A stretch of DNA of 64,000 bases from GCA-2725625 sp964574215 (GTDB lineage: Bacteria > Pseudomonadota > Alphaproteobacteria > Rhodospirillales > UBA2165): contig CAZNLR010000013.1 of NCBI GenBank assembly GCA_964574215.1, positions 35,417-99,416 on the forward strand, given 5' to 3'. The notes under the pieces were generated by a model. That model was not told where the DNA came from, did not search any database, and saw nothing but the letters and a program-made list of their open reading frames with translations. Below are positions 9,367-18,511 of this stretch, piece by piece; positions within the stretch are counted from its first letter, which is position 1; each line of letters begins with the position of its first letter. The position numbers and the translations under genes are program-made.

Positions 9367-11430
9367 TTGTCAGTCCTTTTACCTGCTGAAAATCTCCTTT
9401 ATCAGGAGACAAGCCCTTATCTCCTGCAACACAAAGACAATCCCGTTCACTGGCGGGCATGGAGTCCTGAGGCTTTTGACGAAGCCAAACAAATGGAAAA
9501 ACCTGTTTTATTATCAATAGGTTACGCCGCCTGTCATTGGTGTCATGTGATGGCTCACGAGAGTTTTGAAAATGACTTCATCGCCAATCTCATGAACCAG
9601 TTTTTCGTCAATATCAAGGTTGACCGGGAAGAGCGCCCAGATGTGGACACCATTTACATGACGGCGTTGTCGATGATGGGACAGCAGGGGGGGTGGCCCT
9701 TAACCATGTTCATGACGCCGGACCGTCAGCCCTTTTGGGGCGGTACCTATTTTCCGCCCGAGTCCCGCTACGGTCATCCCGGTTTTGCCGATATTCTAAA
9801 CTCCATCTCAACCCTCTATCGGGAGCAGAAAGAAAAAATTCTCACCGACGTTAAAATCGTCGAAGAGAACCTTAGCCGGATGTCGGCGCCAACGCCTGCC
9901 AATGCGCCATCGCTTTCGGCCATCGACGACGTTACCGACATTGCCAAAATTTCTCTCGGTATGATCGATATGGCCCATGGGGGCATGTCGGGCGCGCCAA
10001 AGTTTCCTCAACCGTCCTTGTTCGAAATGCTGTGGCGGAGTTATGCGCGGTCCGGAGATGATAAATTGAAAGAAGCCGTCGTCGTCAGTTTGACCCACAT
10101 GTGCCAAGGCGGAATTTACGACCATCTCGGCGGCGGCTTCGCCAGGTACTCCACGGACGTTCGGTGGCTGGCGCCTCATTTCGAAAAAATGCTTTACGAC
10201 AATGCGCAATTGATCAGCCTTCTTACCGCCGTTTACGCCGACACACATTCCTCGTTATTTAAATCCCGTATCGAGGAAACCATTGGCTGGTGTTTGCGGG
10301 ACCTTCAGGAGCCCGACGGCGGTTTCGCCGGCACTCTCGACGCCGACAGTCCCGATGCCGCCGGTCATTCGAGCGAGGGCGCTTACTATGTTTGGCAGGC
10401 GGCGGAGATTGAAAGTCTATTGGGCGCCGACGCCGAGATTTTCAAAAACTATTACGACATTTCAGATGGCGGCAATTGGGAGGCGACCAATATTCCCAAC
10501 CGTCTCAATCATTTGGATTTAGCCGACGGCAAAACCGAAACAAAACTATCTGAATTGAGAACCGGGCTTCTCGAGGCGCGTGATCTTCGTCCACGCCCCG
10601 GACTGGACGATAAAATACTAACCGACTGGAACGGCATGATGATTTGGGCATTGGCCCAAGCGGGCGCTCACTTTGACCGGTCCGATTGGATCGCCGCCGC
10701 CAAAAAGGCTTATGGGTTTATCTTGAGTTACATGCAGGTGGGATCGCGACTTTGTCACTCCTGGCGCAAGGGTATCGCCAACCGGGCTGACGTTCTGGAT
10801 GATTACGCCATGATGATGAAGGCCGCCCTGGCTCTGCATCAGTCGACTGGTGATACCGGCTTTTTGGCCGACGCTGAATCCTGGTTCGGTGAATTGGAAG
10901 ATCGTTATTGGGATAACGACCCTGACAATGCCCGTGGCGGTTATTTTTTCTCGCCCTCTGACGCAGACGACCTGATTACCCGGACCCGCAACGCCTACGA
11001 CAATGCAACGCCTTCGGGCAACGGTGTCATGGTGGAGAACCTGGCCCGCCTCTACTACCTGACGGGCAAGCAAACTTACCGGGATCGCGCCGATACATTG
11101 GTTGATACGTTTTCCGGCCTGCCACCTCAACAATTGCTGAATATGCCCAGCCTGCTCAACGGATTTGAATATCTGGTAGCTGCCAAACAGGTGGTTTTAA
11201 TCGCCGAGCCGGATGGCGGTGAGGAGTTGGAGCGTACCATTATTGAAAATGGCGGGCCCGCACTTGTTTATTCCCGTCTGACGCCGGATGCCGAGTTGCC
11301 GGACTCGCACCCCGCCCATGGAAAAACCCTCAGTGACGGAAAGGCCACCGCCTATGTCTGTTCCGGTGCAACCTGTGGTCCGCCGCAAACCGAACCCGCC
11401 GCCTTGAAACAGGTGCTCACCGGAGCGTAA
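9367..11430 (+). CDS. Thioredoxin-fold DUF255 protein (YyaL/SPATA20 family)
   Basis: Large cytosolic protein with an N-terminal thioredoxin-like domain and a C-terminal alpha/alpha-barrel resembling N-acylglucosamine epimerases and glycosidases. The family's biochemical role is not settled. The signature NLLYQETSPYLLQHKDNPVHW opens the protein, and the redox-type motif CHWCHVM follows about 35 residues later. I favour the TTG at 9367 (687 residues) because GGAGA lies six bases before it and homologues begin at this point; an ATG at 9280 would add 29 atypical residues. It begins a three-gene run with ogt and a quinone oxidoreductase, between mnmE and rho. Confidence 0.9.
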   Translation: MSVLLPAENLLYQETSPYLLQHKDNPVHWRAWSPEAFDEAKQMEKPVLLSIGYAACHWCHVMAHESFENDFIANLMNQFFVNIKVDREERPDVDTIYMTALSMMGQQGGWPLTMFMTPDRQPFWGGTYFPPESRYGHPGFADILNSISTLYREQKEKILTDVKIVEENLSRMSAPTPANAPSLSAIDDVTDIAKISLGMIDMAHGGMSGAPKFPQPSLFEMLWRSYARSGDDKLKEAVVVSLTHMCQGGIYDHLGGGFARYSTDVRWLAPHFEKMLYDNAQLISLLTAVYADTHSSLFKSRIEETIGWCLRDLQEPDGGFAGTLDADSPDAAGHSSEGAYYVWQAAEIESLLGADAEIFKNYYDISDGGNWEATNIPNRLNHLDLADGKTETKLSELRTGLLEARDLRPRPGLDDKILTDWNGMMIWALAQAGAHFDRSDWIAAAKKAYGFILSYMQVGSRLCHSWRKGIANRADVLDDYAMMMKAALALHQSTGDTGFLADAESWFGELEDRYWDNDPDNARGGYFFSPSDADDLITRTRNAYDNATPSGNGVMVENLARLYYLTGKQTYRDRADTLVDTFSGLPPQQLLNMPSLLNGFEYLVAAKQVVLIAEPDGGEELERTIIENGGPALVYSRLTPDAELPDSHPAHGKTLSDGKATAYVCSGATCGPPQTEPAALKQVLTGA

Positions 11431-11439
11431 ACTTCATTC

Positions 11440-11892
11440 ATGCCCCATCTGTCCCTCATGAGTCCGCTCGGTCATCTCACCTTGTTCGAAGAGAATGACG
11501 CCATCGTCGCCCTCGAATGGGGCAAGGCGCCGGATCAAGTGCCGTCGCGTCATTTAAACCGGGCCAAAACACAGCTGCAAAAGTTTTTTGACGGTAAGTT
11601 AAAAATATTCGATCTACCCTTGAGCCCAACAGGTACTGACTTTCAGAAGGCAGTTTGGCGAGAAATGCAGGCCATCCCTTACGGAGAAACGCGCTCCTAC
11701 GGCGACGTCGCCAAAACCTTGAATAGCGCTGCCCGGGCGGTCGGCGGTGCCTGCGGACACAATCCCATTCCGATTATCATCCCCTGCCATCGCATCGTTG
11801 GTTCGGGCGGCAAGCTGGGTGGATTTTCCGGGGGGGAGGGGGTTGAAACCAAACAGTCCTTGCTTCACCTGGAAAGCGTTTTTAAAACTTAA
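11440..11892 (+). CDS. ogt: Methylated-DNA--protein-cysteine S-methyltransferase
   Basis: Suicide repair enzyme that transfers methyl groups from O6-methylguanine to its own cysteine. 150 residues, typical of the single-domain Ogt type. The active-site motif IIPCHRIVG is visible with acceptor Cys116, preceded by the DNA-binding helix text PYGETRSYGDVAK. A GGFSGG loop and a C-terminal helix follow. It starts 9 bases after the DUF255 gene and is probably co-transcribed. No AraC-type Ada domain is present, so it is a constitutive-type enzyme rather than an Ada regulator. Confidence 0.93.
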   Translation: MPHLSLMSPLGHLTLFEENDAIVALEWGKAPDQVPSRHLNRAKTQLQKFFDGKLKIFDLPLSPTGTDFQKAVWREMQAIPYGETRSYGDVAKTLNSAARAVGGACGHNPIPIIIPCHRIVGSGGKLGGFSGGEGVETKQSLLHLESVFKT

Positions 11893-11926
11893 CCCAATAC
11901 CAACGAACGAAATGGGGAGGAAGACC

Positions 11927-12904
11927 ATGACCAAAGCCGTACGCATCCACGAAACCGGCGGACCGGACAAGCTGATTTACGAAGACGTCGATGTCGGCGC
12001 GCCAGGAGAGGGTGAAATCCGCCTGCGTCATACCGCCGTCGGCCTCAACTTCATTGATTGCTATCAACGGTCGGGTCTTTATCCCTTACCCGACCTGCCG
12101 TTAACCCTGGGGGCCGAGGGCGCCGGTGTGGTGGAGGAGGTCGGGCCCGGGGTGACCGACCTAACCGTCGGTCAAAGAGTCGCCTACGCAGGCGGCCAAA
12201 TCGGCTCCTATGCGGAAGAACGCATCATGGCGGCGAGGGTAGTCGTGCCGGTGCCGGACAATATCGACGATCAATCGGCAGCGGCCATGATGCTCAAAGG
12301 CATGACCGCCTATATGCTGCTGCACCGCTGTTACGCCGTTCAGGCAGGCGATACGGTATTGGTTCATGCCGCCGCCGGCGGTGTCGGCACCATTATGTGC
12401 CAATGGGCCAAACATCTGGGCGCGACGGTGATCGGCACGGTCGGTACCGACGAAAAGGCCGAGCTTGCCAAGGCTCATGGCTGTGACCATCCCATCCTCT
12501 ACACCAAGGAAAACTTCGCCGAACGGGTACAGGAGATATCCGGCGGCACGGGCATCCAGGCGGTCTACGATTCCATCGGCAAGGACACTTTCATGGCATC
12601 TCTCGATTGCCTGGAAAAATTCGGCACCTTGGTGTCCTTCGGCAACGCCTCCGGCCCGGCACCGGAACTTTCACCCCTGCTGTTGATGCAGAAAGGATCG
12701 CTGTTTCTCAACCGTCCGACCTTGATGAACTACACGGAAAAAAGAGAGAACGTTCTCAAGGCGTCACAGGCGCTGTTCGATGTGGTGGGCGGCGGTCAGG
12801 TGAAGATCGAGGTCAATCAGACCTACTCCCTCAAGGACACCGCTCAGGCCCATGCAGACCTGGAGGCCCGCAAAACCACGGGCTGCACGGTGTTGCTGCC
12901 TTAG
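11927..12904 (+). CDS. NADPH:quinone oxidoreductase, zinc-free MDR family
   Basis: Medium-chain dehydrogenase/reductase, probably reducing quinones with NADPH in the cytosol (QorA-like). 325 residues from the ATG at 11927, which has GGGGAGG six bases upstream; the frame is open further upstream but that part overlaps ogt. The N-terminal GroES-like half reads MTKAVRIHETGGPDKLIYEDV, and the cofactor motif HAAAGGVGTIMCQWAKHLGA is central. The zinc-binding cysteines of alcohol dehydrogenases are absent. It converges on rho. Confidence 0.9.
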   Translation: MTKAVRIHETGGPDKLIYEDVDVGAPGEGEIRLRHTAVGLNFIDCYQRSGLYPLPDLPLTLGAEGAGVVEEVGPGVTDLTVGQRVAYAGGQIGSYAEERIMAARVVVPVPDNIDDQSAAAMMLKGMTAYMLLHRCYAVQAGDTVLVHAAAGGVGTIMCQWAKHLGATVIGTVGTDEKAELAKAHGCDHPILYTKENFAERVQEISGGTGIQAVYDSIGKDTFMASLDCLEKFGTLVSFGNASGPAPELSPLLLMQKGSLFLNRPTLMNYTEKRENVLKASQALFDVVGGGQVKIEVNQTYSLKDTAQAHADLEARKTTGCTVLLP

Positions 12905-12934
12905 AAAAACTGATGGGAAATTTTAGTAGAGAAA

Positions 12935-12959
12935 TGAGGCGCGGTTAATCCACGCCTCA
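12935..12959 (-). terminator. Stem-loop downstream of rho
   Basis: Inverted repeat TGAGGCG / CGCCTCA with two further G-C pairs inside a single mismatch and a 5-base loop. It lies five bases past the rho stop, between the convergent rho and quinone oxidoreductase genes. Read on the minus strand it is followed by a T-rich stretch, so a factor-independent terminator for rho is plausible. It could also serve the oxidoreductase transcript. Confidence 0.5.
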
Positions 12960-12963
12960 AATA

Positions 12964-14220
<1,257 letters not shown>

Positions 14221-14515
14221 CTTTTTAACTTTGGAATCTGATGACCGAATTGCGGCCAAATTGAGTTGGAAAAAATGACGGCGAACGCGGTCAAACGGGA
14301 AAGTTTATCGGACAAAAATACGGAACAGAATGTGCGGACTGAACGTCCAATAAACAAAAAAATATTTTGAAAGTTGAATATCCGCCGGGAGTGTTTGGCA
14401 GAAATTCTTAGTGATTTTCACCACCATTACATAAATGTTTCGATCAAGTCAAATATAGATTTTGGAGAATACATGACAAGGTTTTTTCCTTGTCATGTCT
14501 CCAAATCAATTCCAT
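14221..14515. other. Intergenic region upstream of rho, with a large inverted repeat
   Basis: About 295 bp with no supported gene. The rho-proximal part probably holds its promoter and leader, but no convincing -35/-10 pair can be fixed. The distal part becomes AT-rich and contains the 14458-14507 inverted repeat. Base composition changes here from the genome norm to the islet that follows. Confidence 0.6.
14458..14507. repeat. Long inverted repeat at the 3' end of the GIY-YIG-like gene
   Basis: Two arms of 24 and 20 bases are separated by a TTTTTT loop. The inner 11 bp (ACATGACAAGG / CCTTGTCATGT) pair perfectly. Beyond a three-base bulge, GGAG/CTCC and then AT pairs continue to the ends. 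It begins nine bases past the stop of the minus-strand GIY-YIG-like gene, so it may protect or end that mRNA, or mark the edge of the AT-rich islet. No U-tract follows on the minus strand, so it is not a textbook terminator. Confidence 0.8.
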
Positions 14516-14842
14516 TTACTTTAATTGATCATTACATGGCGGTTGGTTTTGCAAAACTAAATCCGTCTCTTCTGCTTTTCTGGCTTGTTCTCCGTTAGAA
14601 TTCACATGTGCATGAATATGAGTTGCACCATGTTTCTTTGCACAATTTAATTCGTTGTGATTTGGTAAACGATTTTGGAAACTCGATGTTTGGCCAATAT
14701 AGACGGCCACCCAATAATTTCCTTGCCTTCTAGCAAAAATATAATTTCCTGAAACATCGTTCCATGACGTATTCATACTATAAACGGTATAAATATAATT
14801 TTGACCAGAACGGCCTTTCCAATTCGCTTTAACTTGGGTCAT
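14516..14842 (-). CDS. Small GIY-YIG nuclease-like protein
   Basis: 108-residue protein whose pattern fits the GIY-YIG fold: GNYIFARR as the GIY element (about 32-39), VYIGQT as the YIG element (about 47-52), an Arg in QNRLPNH, a Glu in KAEETDLV and an Asn in PPCND near the C-terminus. In the superfamily these make the nuclease active site. The conserved-looking HGATHIHAHV lies between. Start ATG 14842 has AAGGA nine bases upstream. The gene is much richer in A+T than its neighbours and divergent from a MerR-like regulator, suggesting transfer. The substrate is unknown; a repair, mobile-element or defence role is possible. Confidence 0.7.
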   Translation of the reverse strand: MTQVKANWKGRSGQNYIYTVYSMNTSWNDVSGNYIFARRQGNYWVAVYIGQTSSFQNRLPNHNELNCAKKHGATHIHAHVNSNGEQARKAEETDLVLQNQPPCNDQLK

Positions 14843-14877
14843 AATATCTATTCCTTTATCACATGTGGTTTAGGAGC

Positions 14878-14917
14878 GGTGCCCGGTGATCGACCTTCAA
14901 AATCTTCATCGGGCACC
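14878..14917. repeat. GC-rich hairpin upstream of the GIY-YIG-like gene
   Basis: Inverted repeat GGTGCCCG / CGGGCACC extending to 11 of 12 paired positions, with a 16-base loop. It stands out as a GC-rich element inside an AT-rich gap, just upstream of the ribosome-binding site of the minus-strand GIY-YIG-like gene. It could be a leader hairpin or protein-binding site. Confidence 0.6.
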
Positions 14918-14938
14918 AATTTAATGAATAATACTGAC

Positions 14939-14981
14939 ACAATATTTAGTATTAAACTATAAAAATTTGTCTAAATATTGT
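14939..14981. promoter_or_regulatory. Operator-like dyad between divergent GIY-YIG-like and MerR-like genes
   Basis: Perfect 11-bp inverted repeat ACAATATTTAG / CTAAATATTGT separated by 21 bp, giving about 32 bp between arm centres, or three helical turns on the same face. It is in the 228-bp divergent gap before the MerR-like regulator and could be its binding site. The function is inferred from position and symmetry only; AT-rich DNA yields such dyads more often by chance. Confidence 0.45.
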
Positions 14982-15070
14982 TGAATACTTTATAATATAT
15001 ATAACTATTTGATTTTTTTTGATTTTTATTTATAGTTCCGTTAGGTACTCATTATAAAGGACTATATATA

Positions 15071-15511
15071 TTGCCTAAAGAGTGGTTCAGCATACGAGAT
15101 ATTGAGAAATTGACTGGCCTTTCGCCGAGCATGACGGATTATCTATGCCGCACAAAAATTATTGCGCCCTCTAATATGGGATCAAAGGGTAGAGGGCGCG
15201 GTAAGGTTCGGAGGTTTTCTTTTGGAGATGTCGTTCAGTTGAGAACTTATGCAAAACTACTTAAACAGGGCGTTTCAGTAAAAAGACTCAAAGAAGCTCA
15301 CAAAACATGGAGTTTACATTTTAAGGTGTTAGAAATTCAAACGCCGCCATCGGAGTATCTCCTAACTGATGGCGTTCGAATATATTTTAGACATCCCAAT
15401 AAAGTTCTTGAAGAACTCAGTACAGAGGGTCAATTGGCATTCAGTTTTATAATTGACTTAAAACAGATTCACCATGAAATCGTCTCAGAAATAAAAAAAT
15501 TATCTGCCTAA
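15071..15511 (+). CDS. MerR-like helix-turn-helix regulator
   Basis: 146 residues. The N-terminal MerR-type winged helix-turn-helix runs from about 5 to 75 (FSIRDIEKLTGLSPSMTDYLCR, then GRGKVRRFSFGDVVQLRTY). The C-terminal 70 residues lack the Cys set of metal-sensing MerR proteins and contain LLTDGVRIYF and GQLAFSFIIDL, probably a dimerisation or small-ligand segment. The start is a TTG with AAAGG ten bases upstream. AT-rich like the divergent GIY-YIG-like gene. Its stop directly abuts the hemJ stop on the other strand. Likely autoregulator and regulator of its neighbour; the signal is unknown. Confidence 0.75.
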   Translation: MPKEWFSIRDIEKLTGLSPSMTDYLCRTKIIAPSNMGSKGRGRGKVRRFSFGDVVQLRTYAKLLKQGVSVKRLKEAHKTWSLHFKVLEIQTPPSEYLLTDGVRIYFRHPNKVLEELSTEGQLAFSFIIDLKQIHHEIVSEIKKLSA

Positions 15512-15961
15512 TTAAAACGGCTTCACCACAGCGAAAATCACGATACCGATCATCAGGACAGTCGGAACCTCGTTCATAAAGCGGTAAAACTTTGCCGACC
15601 TTTGGTTGGCATCCTGCTCGAAATCCATTCGCCACCGGCTCATCATGCCATGAATGCCCAAAAGCAGAATGACGAACAGCAGCTTGCCATGAAGCCAGGC
15701 GTCCAACCAGCTGTCCATATCCAGATTGGCCAGCAAGAGGCCGCCAAATACCAGGGAGGCGACCATGGCCGGGTTGATGATGGCTCTGAGCAGTCGCCGC
15801 TCCATGATCTTGAAGGTTTCCGACTTGTCCGATCCCGGCTCGGCGTCGCAATGATAAATAAACAGGCGCGGCAGGTAGAGCAGACCCGCCATCCACGCCA
15901 TGACGCTGATGATATGCAGCGCTTTGATCCAAAGAAAAGCGGTCGAGGATAAGTCGATCAT
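15512..15961 (-). CDS. hemJ: Protoporphyrinogen IX oxidase HemJ
   Basis: Integral membrane enzyme oxidising protoporphyrinogen IX to protoporphyrin IX, the step before ferrochelatase. 149 residues with four predicted membrane helices. The first helix carries the conserved ALHIISVMAWMAGLLYLPRLF, with His16 and an Arg typical of the family. Position two bases after hemH in a hemE-hemH-hemJ run fits penultimate heme synthesis. No hemG or hemY is visible here. Confidence 0.93.
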   Translation of the reverse strand: MIDLSSTAFLWIKALHIISVMAWMAGLLYLPRLFIYHCDAEPGSDKSETFKIMERRLLRAIINPAMVASLVFGGLLLANLDMDSWLDAWLHGKLLFVILLLGIHGMMSRWRMDFEQDANQRSAKFYRFMNEVPTVLMIGIVIFAVVKPF

Positions 15962-15963
15962 GC

Positions 15964-17004
15964 CTAGTATCTACCCTGTTCCCCGGCACAGGGGCAACCA
16001 ATCTTCTCGGGCGGACAGGTCGGTTTTCCCGCGGGACCGATAACCCCTTTACCGGCAAAAGCGTTTTCCGCCAGTTCCGCCAGCCCGGCAATAAACTCTG
16101 CCGCCAAACCAACCGTGGGGGCGCGGTAAAAGGCCGGCACGCCTTGATTTGCCGCCATGTCGCGGTACTCGATATCCAGTTCCACCAATGTTTCCGAATG
16201 TTCGGACACGAAGGCGACGGGTAAAATACAGACGGCGATGTTGTCTTGGGCGGCGCGCCGAATTTCATCGTCCAGCGAAGGTCCGATCCATTGCAGCCGT
16301 CCCACCCGGCTTTGATAACAGATCGCCCACGCGTTTTCATTCAGACCGGCCGCTTGGGCGATGGCGGCGGCGGTTTGTTCCACCTGCCACTGATAGGGAT
16401 CGCCCTTATCGACGATCTTTTGAGGCAAACCGTGCGCCGAAAAGAGAACTCGAATATTTTCCGATCCGGCATTCGTCAGTTCTTCATTCAAACATGCCGC
16501 CGCCGCCGCGATCCATCCTCGACCGGTCGGATAGCAGCAGATCGCATAGGTCGGCTTGTCCAATCCGATTGCCCGGACGGCATTATTCCAATCATTGATG
16601 GAGGATCCGGTGGTGGTGGTGGAGAACTGAGGATAGAGCGGCAACAAAACGATCTCGTCGGGATCGAACTCCTTCACCTTCTGGGCCACTTCGGCGCTTA
16701 GGGGATGCCAATAGCGCATGCAGACGAAAACCTTGGTATCCGACCCGCTGGTTAATTTTTTCTCCAAGGCCTGCGCCTGGGCGATTGTCATGTCCAGCAA
16801 GGGAGACTTACCTCCCATATGGCCGTAGATGCCCTTGGCCACGGGCGCGCGCCGGGCGGAAATGAACTTGGCCAGCGGCCAACGCAAAATATCCGGCAGA
16901 TCGATAATCGCCGGATCATTAAACAGATTGAACAAAAAGGGTTGAATGGCGGCGGGTTTGTCGGGGCCACCCAAATTAAACAGGATGACGGCCCGTTTCG
17001 ACAC
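15964..17004 (-). CDS. hemH: Ferrochelatase
   Basis: Inserts ferrous iron into protoporphyrin IX to make heme. 346 residues with a GTG start directly after the hemE stop. Family motifs include LFNLGGPDKP near the N-terminus, LPLYPQFSTTTTGSS, LFSAHGLPQKIVDKGDPY with the catalytic His, and FVSEHSETLVELD with the catalytic Glu. The C-terminus ends in a cysteine cluster TCPPEKIGCPC. Some alphaproteobacterial ferrochelatases (Caulobacter) bind a [2Fe-2S] cluster using C-terminal cysteines; whether this one does is inference. Confidence 0.96.
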   Translation of the reverse strand: MSKRAVILFNLGGPDKPAAIQPFLFNLFNDPAIIDLPDILRWPLAKFISARRAPVAKGIYGHMGGKSPLLDMTIAQAQALEKKLTSGSDTKVFVCMRYWHPLSAEVAQKVKEFDPDEIVLLPLYPQFSTTTTGSSINDWNNAVRAIGLDKPTYAICCYPTGRGWIAAAAACLNEELTNAGSENIRVLFSAHGLPQKIVDKGDPYQWQVEQTAAAIAQAAGLNENAWAICYQSRVGRLQWIGPSLDDEIRRAAQDNIAVCILPVAFVSEHSETLVELDIEYRDMAANQGVPAFYRAPTVGLAAEFIAGLAELAENAFAGKGVIGPAGKPTCPPEKIGCPCAGEQGRY

Positions 17005-18063
17005 TTATCCCTGATCCCCATCCGTTTGACCCCGGACCAGTTCGACCAGCCGCTCGACGTGGGGTACCGGTGTTTCCGGCAAAATGCCGTGTCCTAAATT
17101 GAAAATGAAGGGACCACCGGAAAAGGCCTCTAGAATCCTGCCGACTTCTTTTTCCATGGTGTCGCCGCCGGCCAGCAACGCCAGATTGTCGAGATTTCCC
17201 TGAACAGTACAATGGGGCTGAATATTTTCCGCCGCCCATTCAAGGGGAACGGTGGAATCCAGAGAAACGGCGTCAACGCCGGTTTCCTTGGCGTATTTCA
17301 CATATTGCAGCCCGGCGCCCCGGGGGAATCCGATGATGGGAATATCAGGATGGGCCTGATGAATCCGGCGGGCCATTTCCTTGGCCGGTTCCAGCGCCCA
17401 TTGCTCGAACTGACCCGGGGGCAATACGCCCGCCCAGCTATCGAATATCTGCACGGCTTCAACACCGGATTCGATTTGGCGGATCAGATAGTCCGTGGTG
17501 GTATCCACCAAAAGATCGATCAACATGGCAAAGGACTGAGGCGCCTGGTAGGCCCAGTTGCGGGTTTTCTGATAATCCTTGCTGCCGCCTCCCTCCACCA
17601 TGTAGGTGGCCACCGTCCAGGGTGCGCCGGCAAATCCGATTAACGCGGTTTCTTCCGGAAGCTCTTTTTTGATCCGCGTGACCGTCTCGTAGACCGGCGC
17701 CAGATGATCGTGAATTTTTGACCGGTCGAATTTTTTTAGATCTTCCGCTTTGCCGATCGGTTCCAGTTTAGGTCCTTCGCCAGACACAAATTCCACCTGC
17801 TGACCTAAGGCGTCGGGAATGACTAAAATATCGCTGAACAGAATGGCGGCGTCGAAGTCGTATCGCCGGATGGGTTGAAGGGTCGCTTCGGTGGCCAGAT
17901 CGGGAGAATAACAAAATTCGAGGAAGTTTTTGGTCTTGGCCCGCAATGCCCGGTACTCTTCCAAATGACGTCCAGCCTGCCGCATAAGCCATAGAGGTGG
18001 CGGCTTGACGGCTTCCCCTTTGAGAACACGAATAAATTTTTTGTTGTTGGCGGTAGCGTTCAT
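17005..18063 (-). CDS. hemE: Uroporphyrinogen decarboxylase
   Basis: Converts uroporphyrinogen III to coproporphyrinogen III in heme synthesis. 352 residues from the ATG at 18063 (MNATANNKKF); the frame runs 16 codons further upstream without family similarity. The substrate-binding RQAGRHLEEYR motif is at about 28-38, ILFSDILVIPDALG follows, and GFAGAPWTVATYMVEGGGS is central. It abuts hemH. In Caulobacter and Rickettsia hemE flanks the replication origin, as the layout here also suggests. Confidence 0.97.
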   Translation of the reverse strand: MNATANNKKFIRVLKGEAVKPPPLWLMRQAGRHLEEYRALRAKTKNFLEFCYSPDLATEATLQPIRRYDFDAAILFSDILVIPDALGQQVEFVSGEGPKLEPIGKAEDLKKFDRSKIHDHLAPVYETVTRIKKELPEETALIGFAGAPWTVATYMVEGGGSKDYQKTRNWAYQAPQSFAMLIDLLVDTTTDYLIRQIESGVEAVQIFDSWAGVLPPGQFEQWALEPAKEMARRIHQAHPDIPIIGFPRGAGLQYVKYAKETGVDAVSLDSTVPLEWAAENIQPHCTVQGNLDNLALLAGGDTMEKEVGRILEAFSGGPFIFNLGHGILPETPVPHVERLVELVRGQTDGDQG

Positions 18064-18511
18064 CTCGGACCAAAATTGTTTCGCTCGGTTTATCCACCGA
18101 AGGATATACAAATATTATAGATGTAATTAAAAGGAAATTGTTGTTGTTGTATCCTGGATACAGGGGATTAAATTTTATCCCCAGCTTGTTCAGATTTTTC
18201 GTTGAATAAATTTCGTGGTTCTTTTCGCCGGTTGATCCTTTTGATAAAAGCCTGGATAAGTCGATAAAAGAGTTTCTCTAAAGGTGATAAGGGCCGCCGA
18301 TAAATTTATGCGGACCAGAAGAAAAGTGGGGACAGAAAATTTCGCCAGCCACGTTTTTATTCATTTAAAGTGAATAAGAGCAAAGTTATTTTGGCGGTAA
18401 AAGAGGATGATGACTTACATATAATCAGGGAGAGATTTTTGGTTTTACGGGATATCATCTTCTTTTCCCCAAATTGCTCCCAACCTATGAGTTAGAAAAG
18501 TACGCAGTTAA
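18064..18511. other. oriC: Putative chromosomal replication origin (oriC)
   Basis: 448 bp without a gene, between divergent hemE and ppsR. It is AT-rich and holds DnaA-box-like 9-mers TTATCCACC (18090-18098), TTATCCCCA (18175-18183) and, on the minus strand, TTATCCAGG (18251-18259), with one, one and two mismatches to TTATCCACA. A 6+1+6 palindrome lies at 18149-18161 and a near-perfect 20-bp palindrome at 18163-18182. The hemE-origin-RP001 order is established for Caulobacter crescentus and Rickettsia prowazekii, and ppsR is the RP001-type (DUF299) gene. parS lies about 10-12 kb away. The dnaA gene itself is not in the window. Confidence 0.62.

Noticed and set aside
15447..16340. 297-codon minus-strand frame overlapping hemJ, hemH and the MerR-like gene
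   Set aside because: Out-of-frame shadow of hemJ/hemH, both of which have clear family motifs and tight spacing.
18327..18337. GTGGGGACAGA in the origin region as an extra DnaA box
   Set aside because: Its complement has three mismatches to TTATCCACA; it looks more like the REP-type core seen near hisB.
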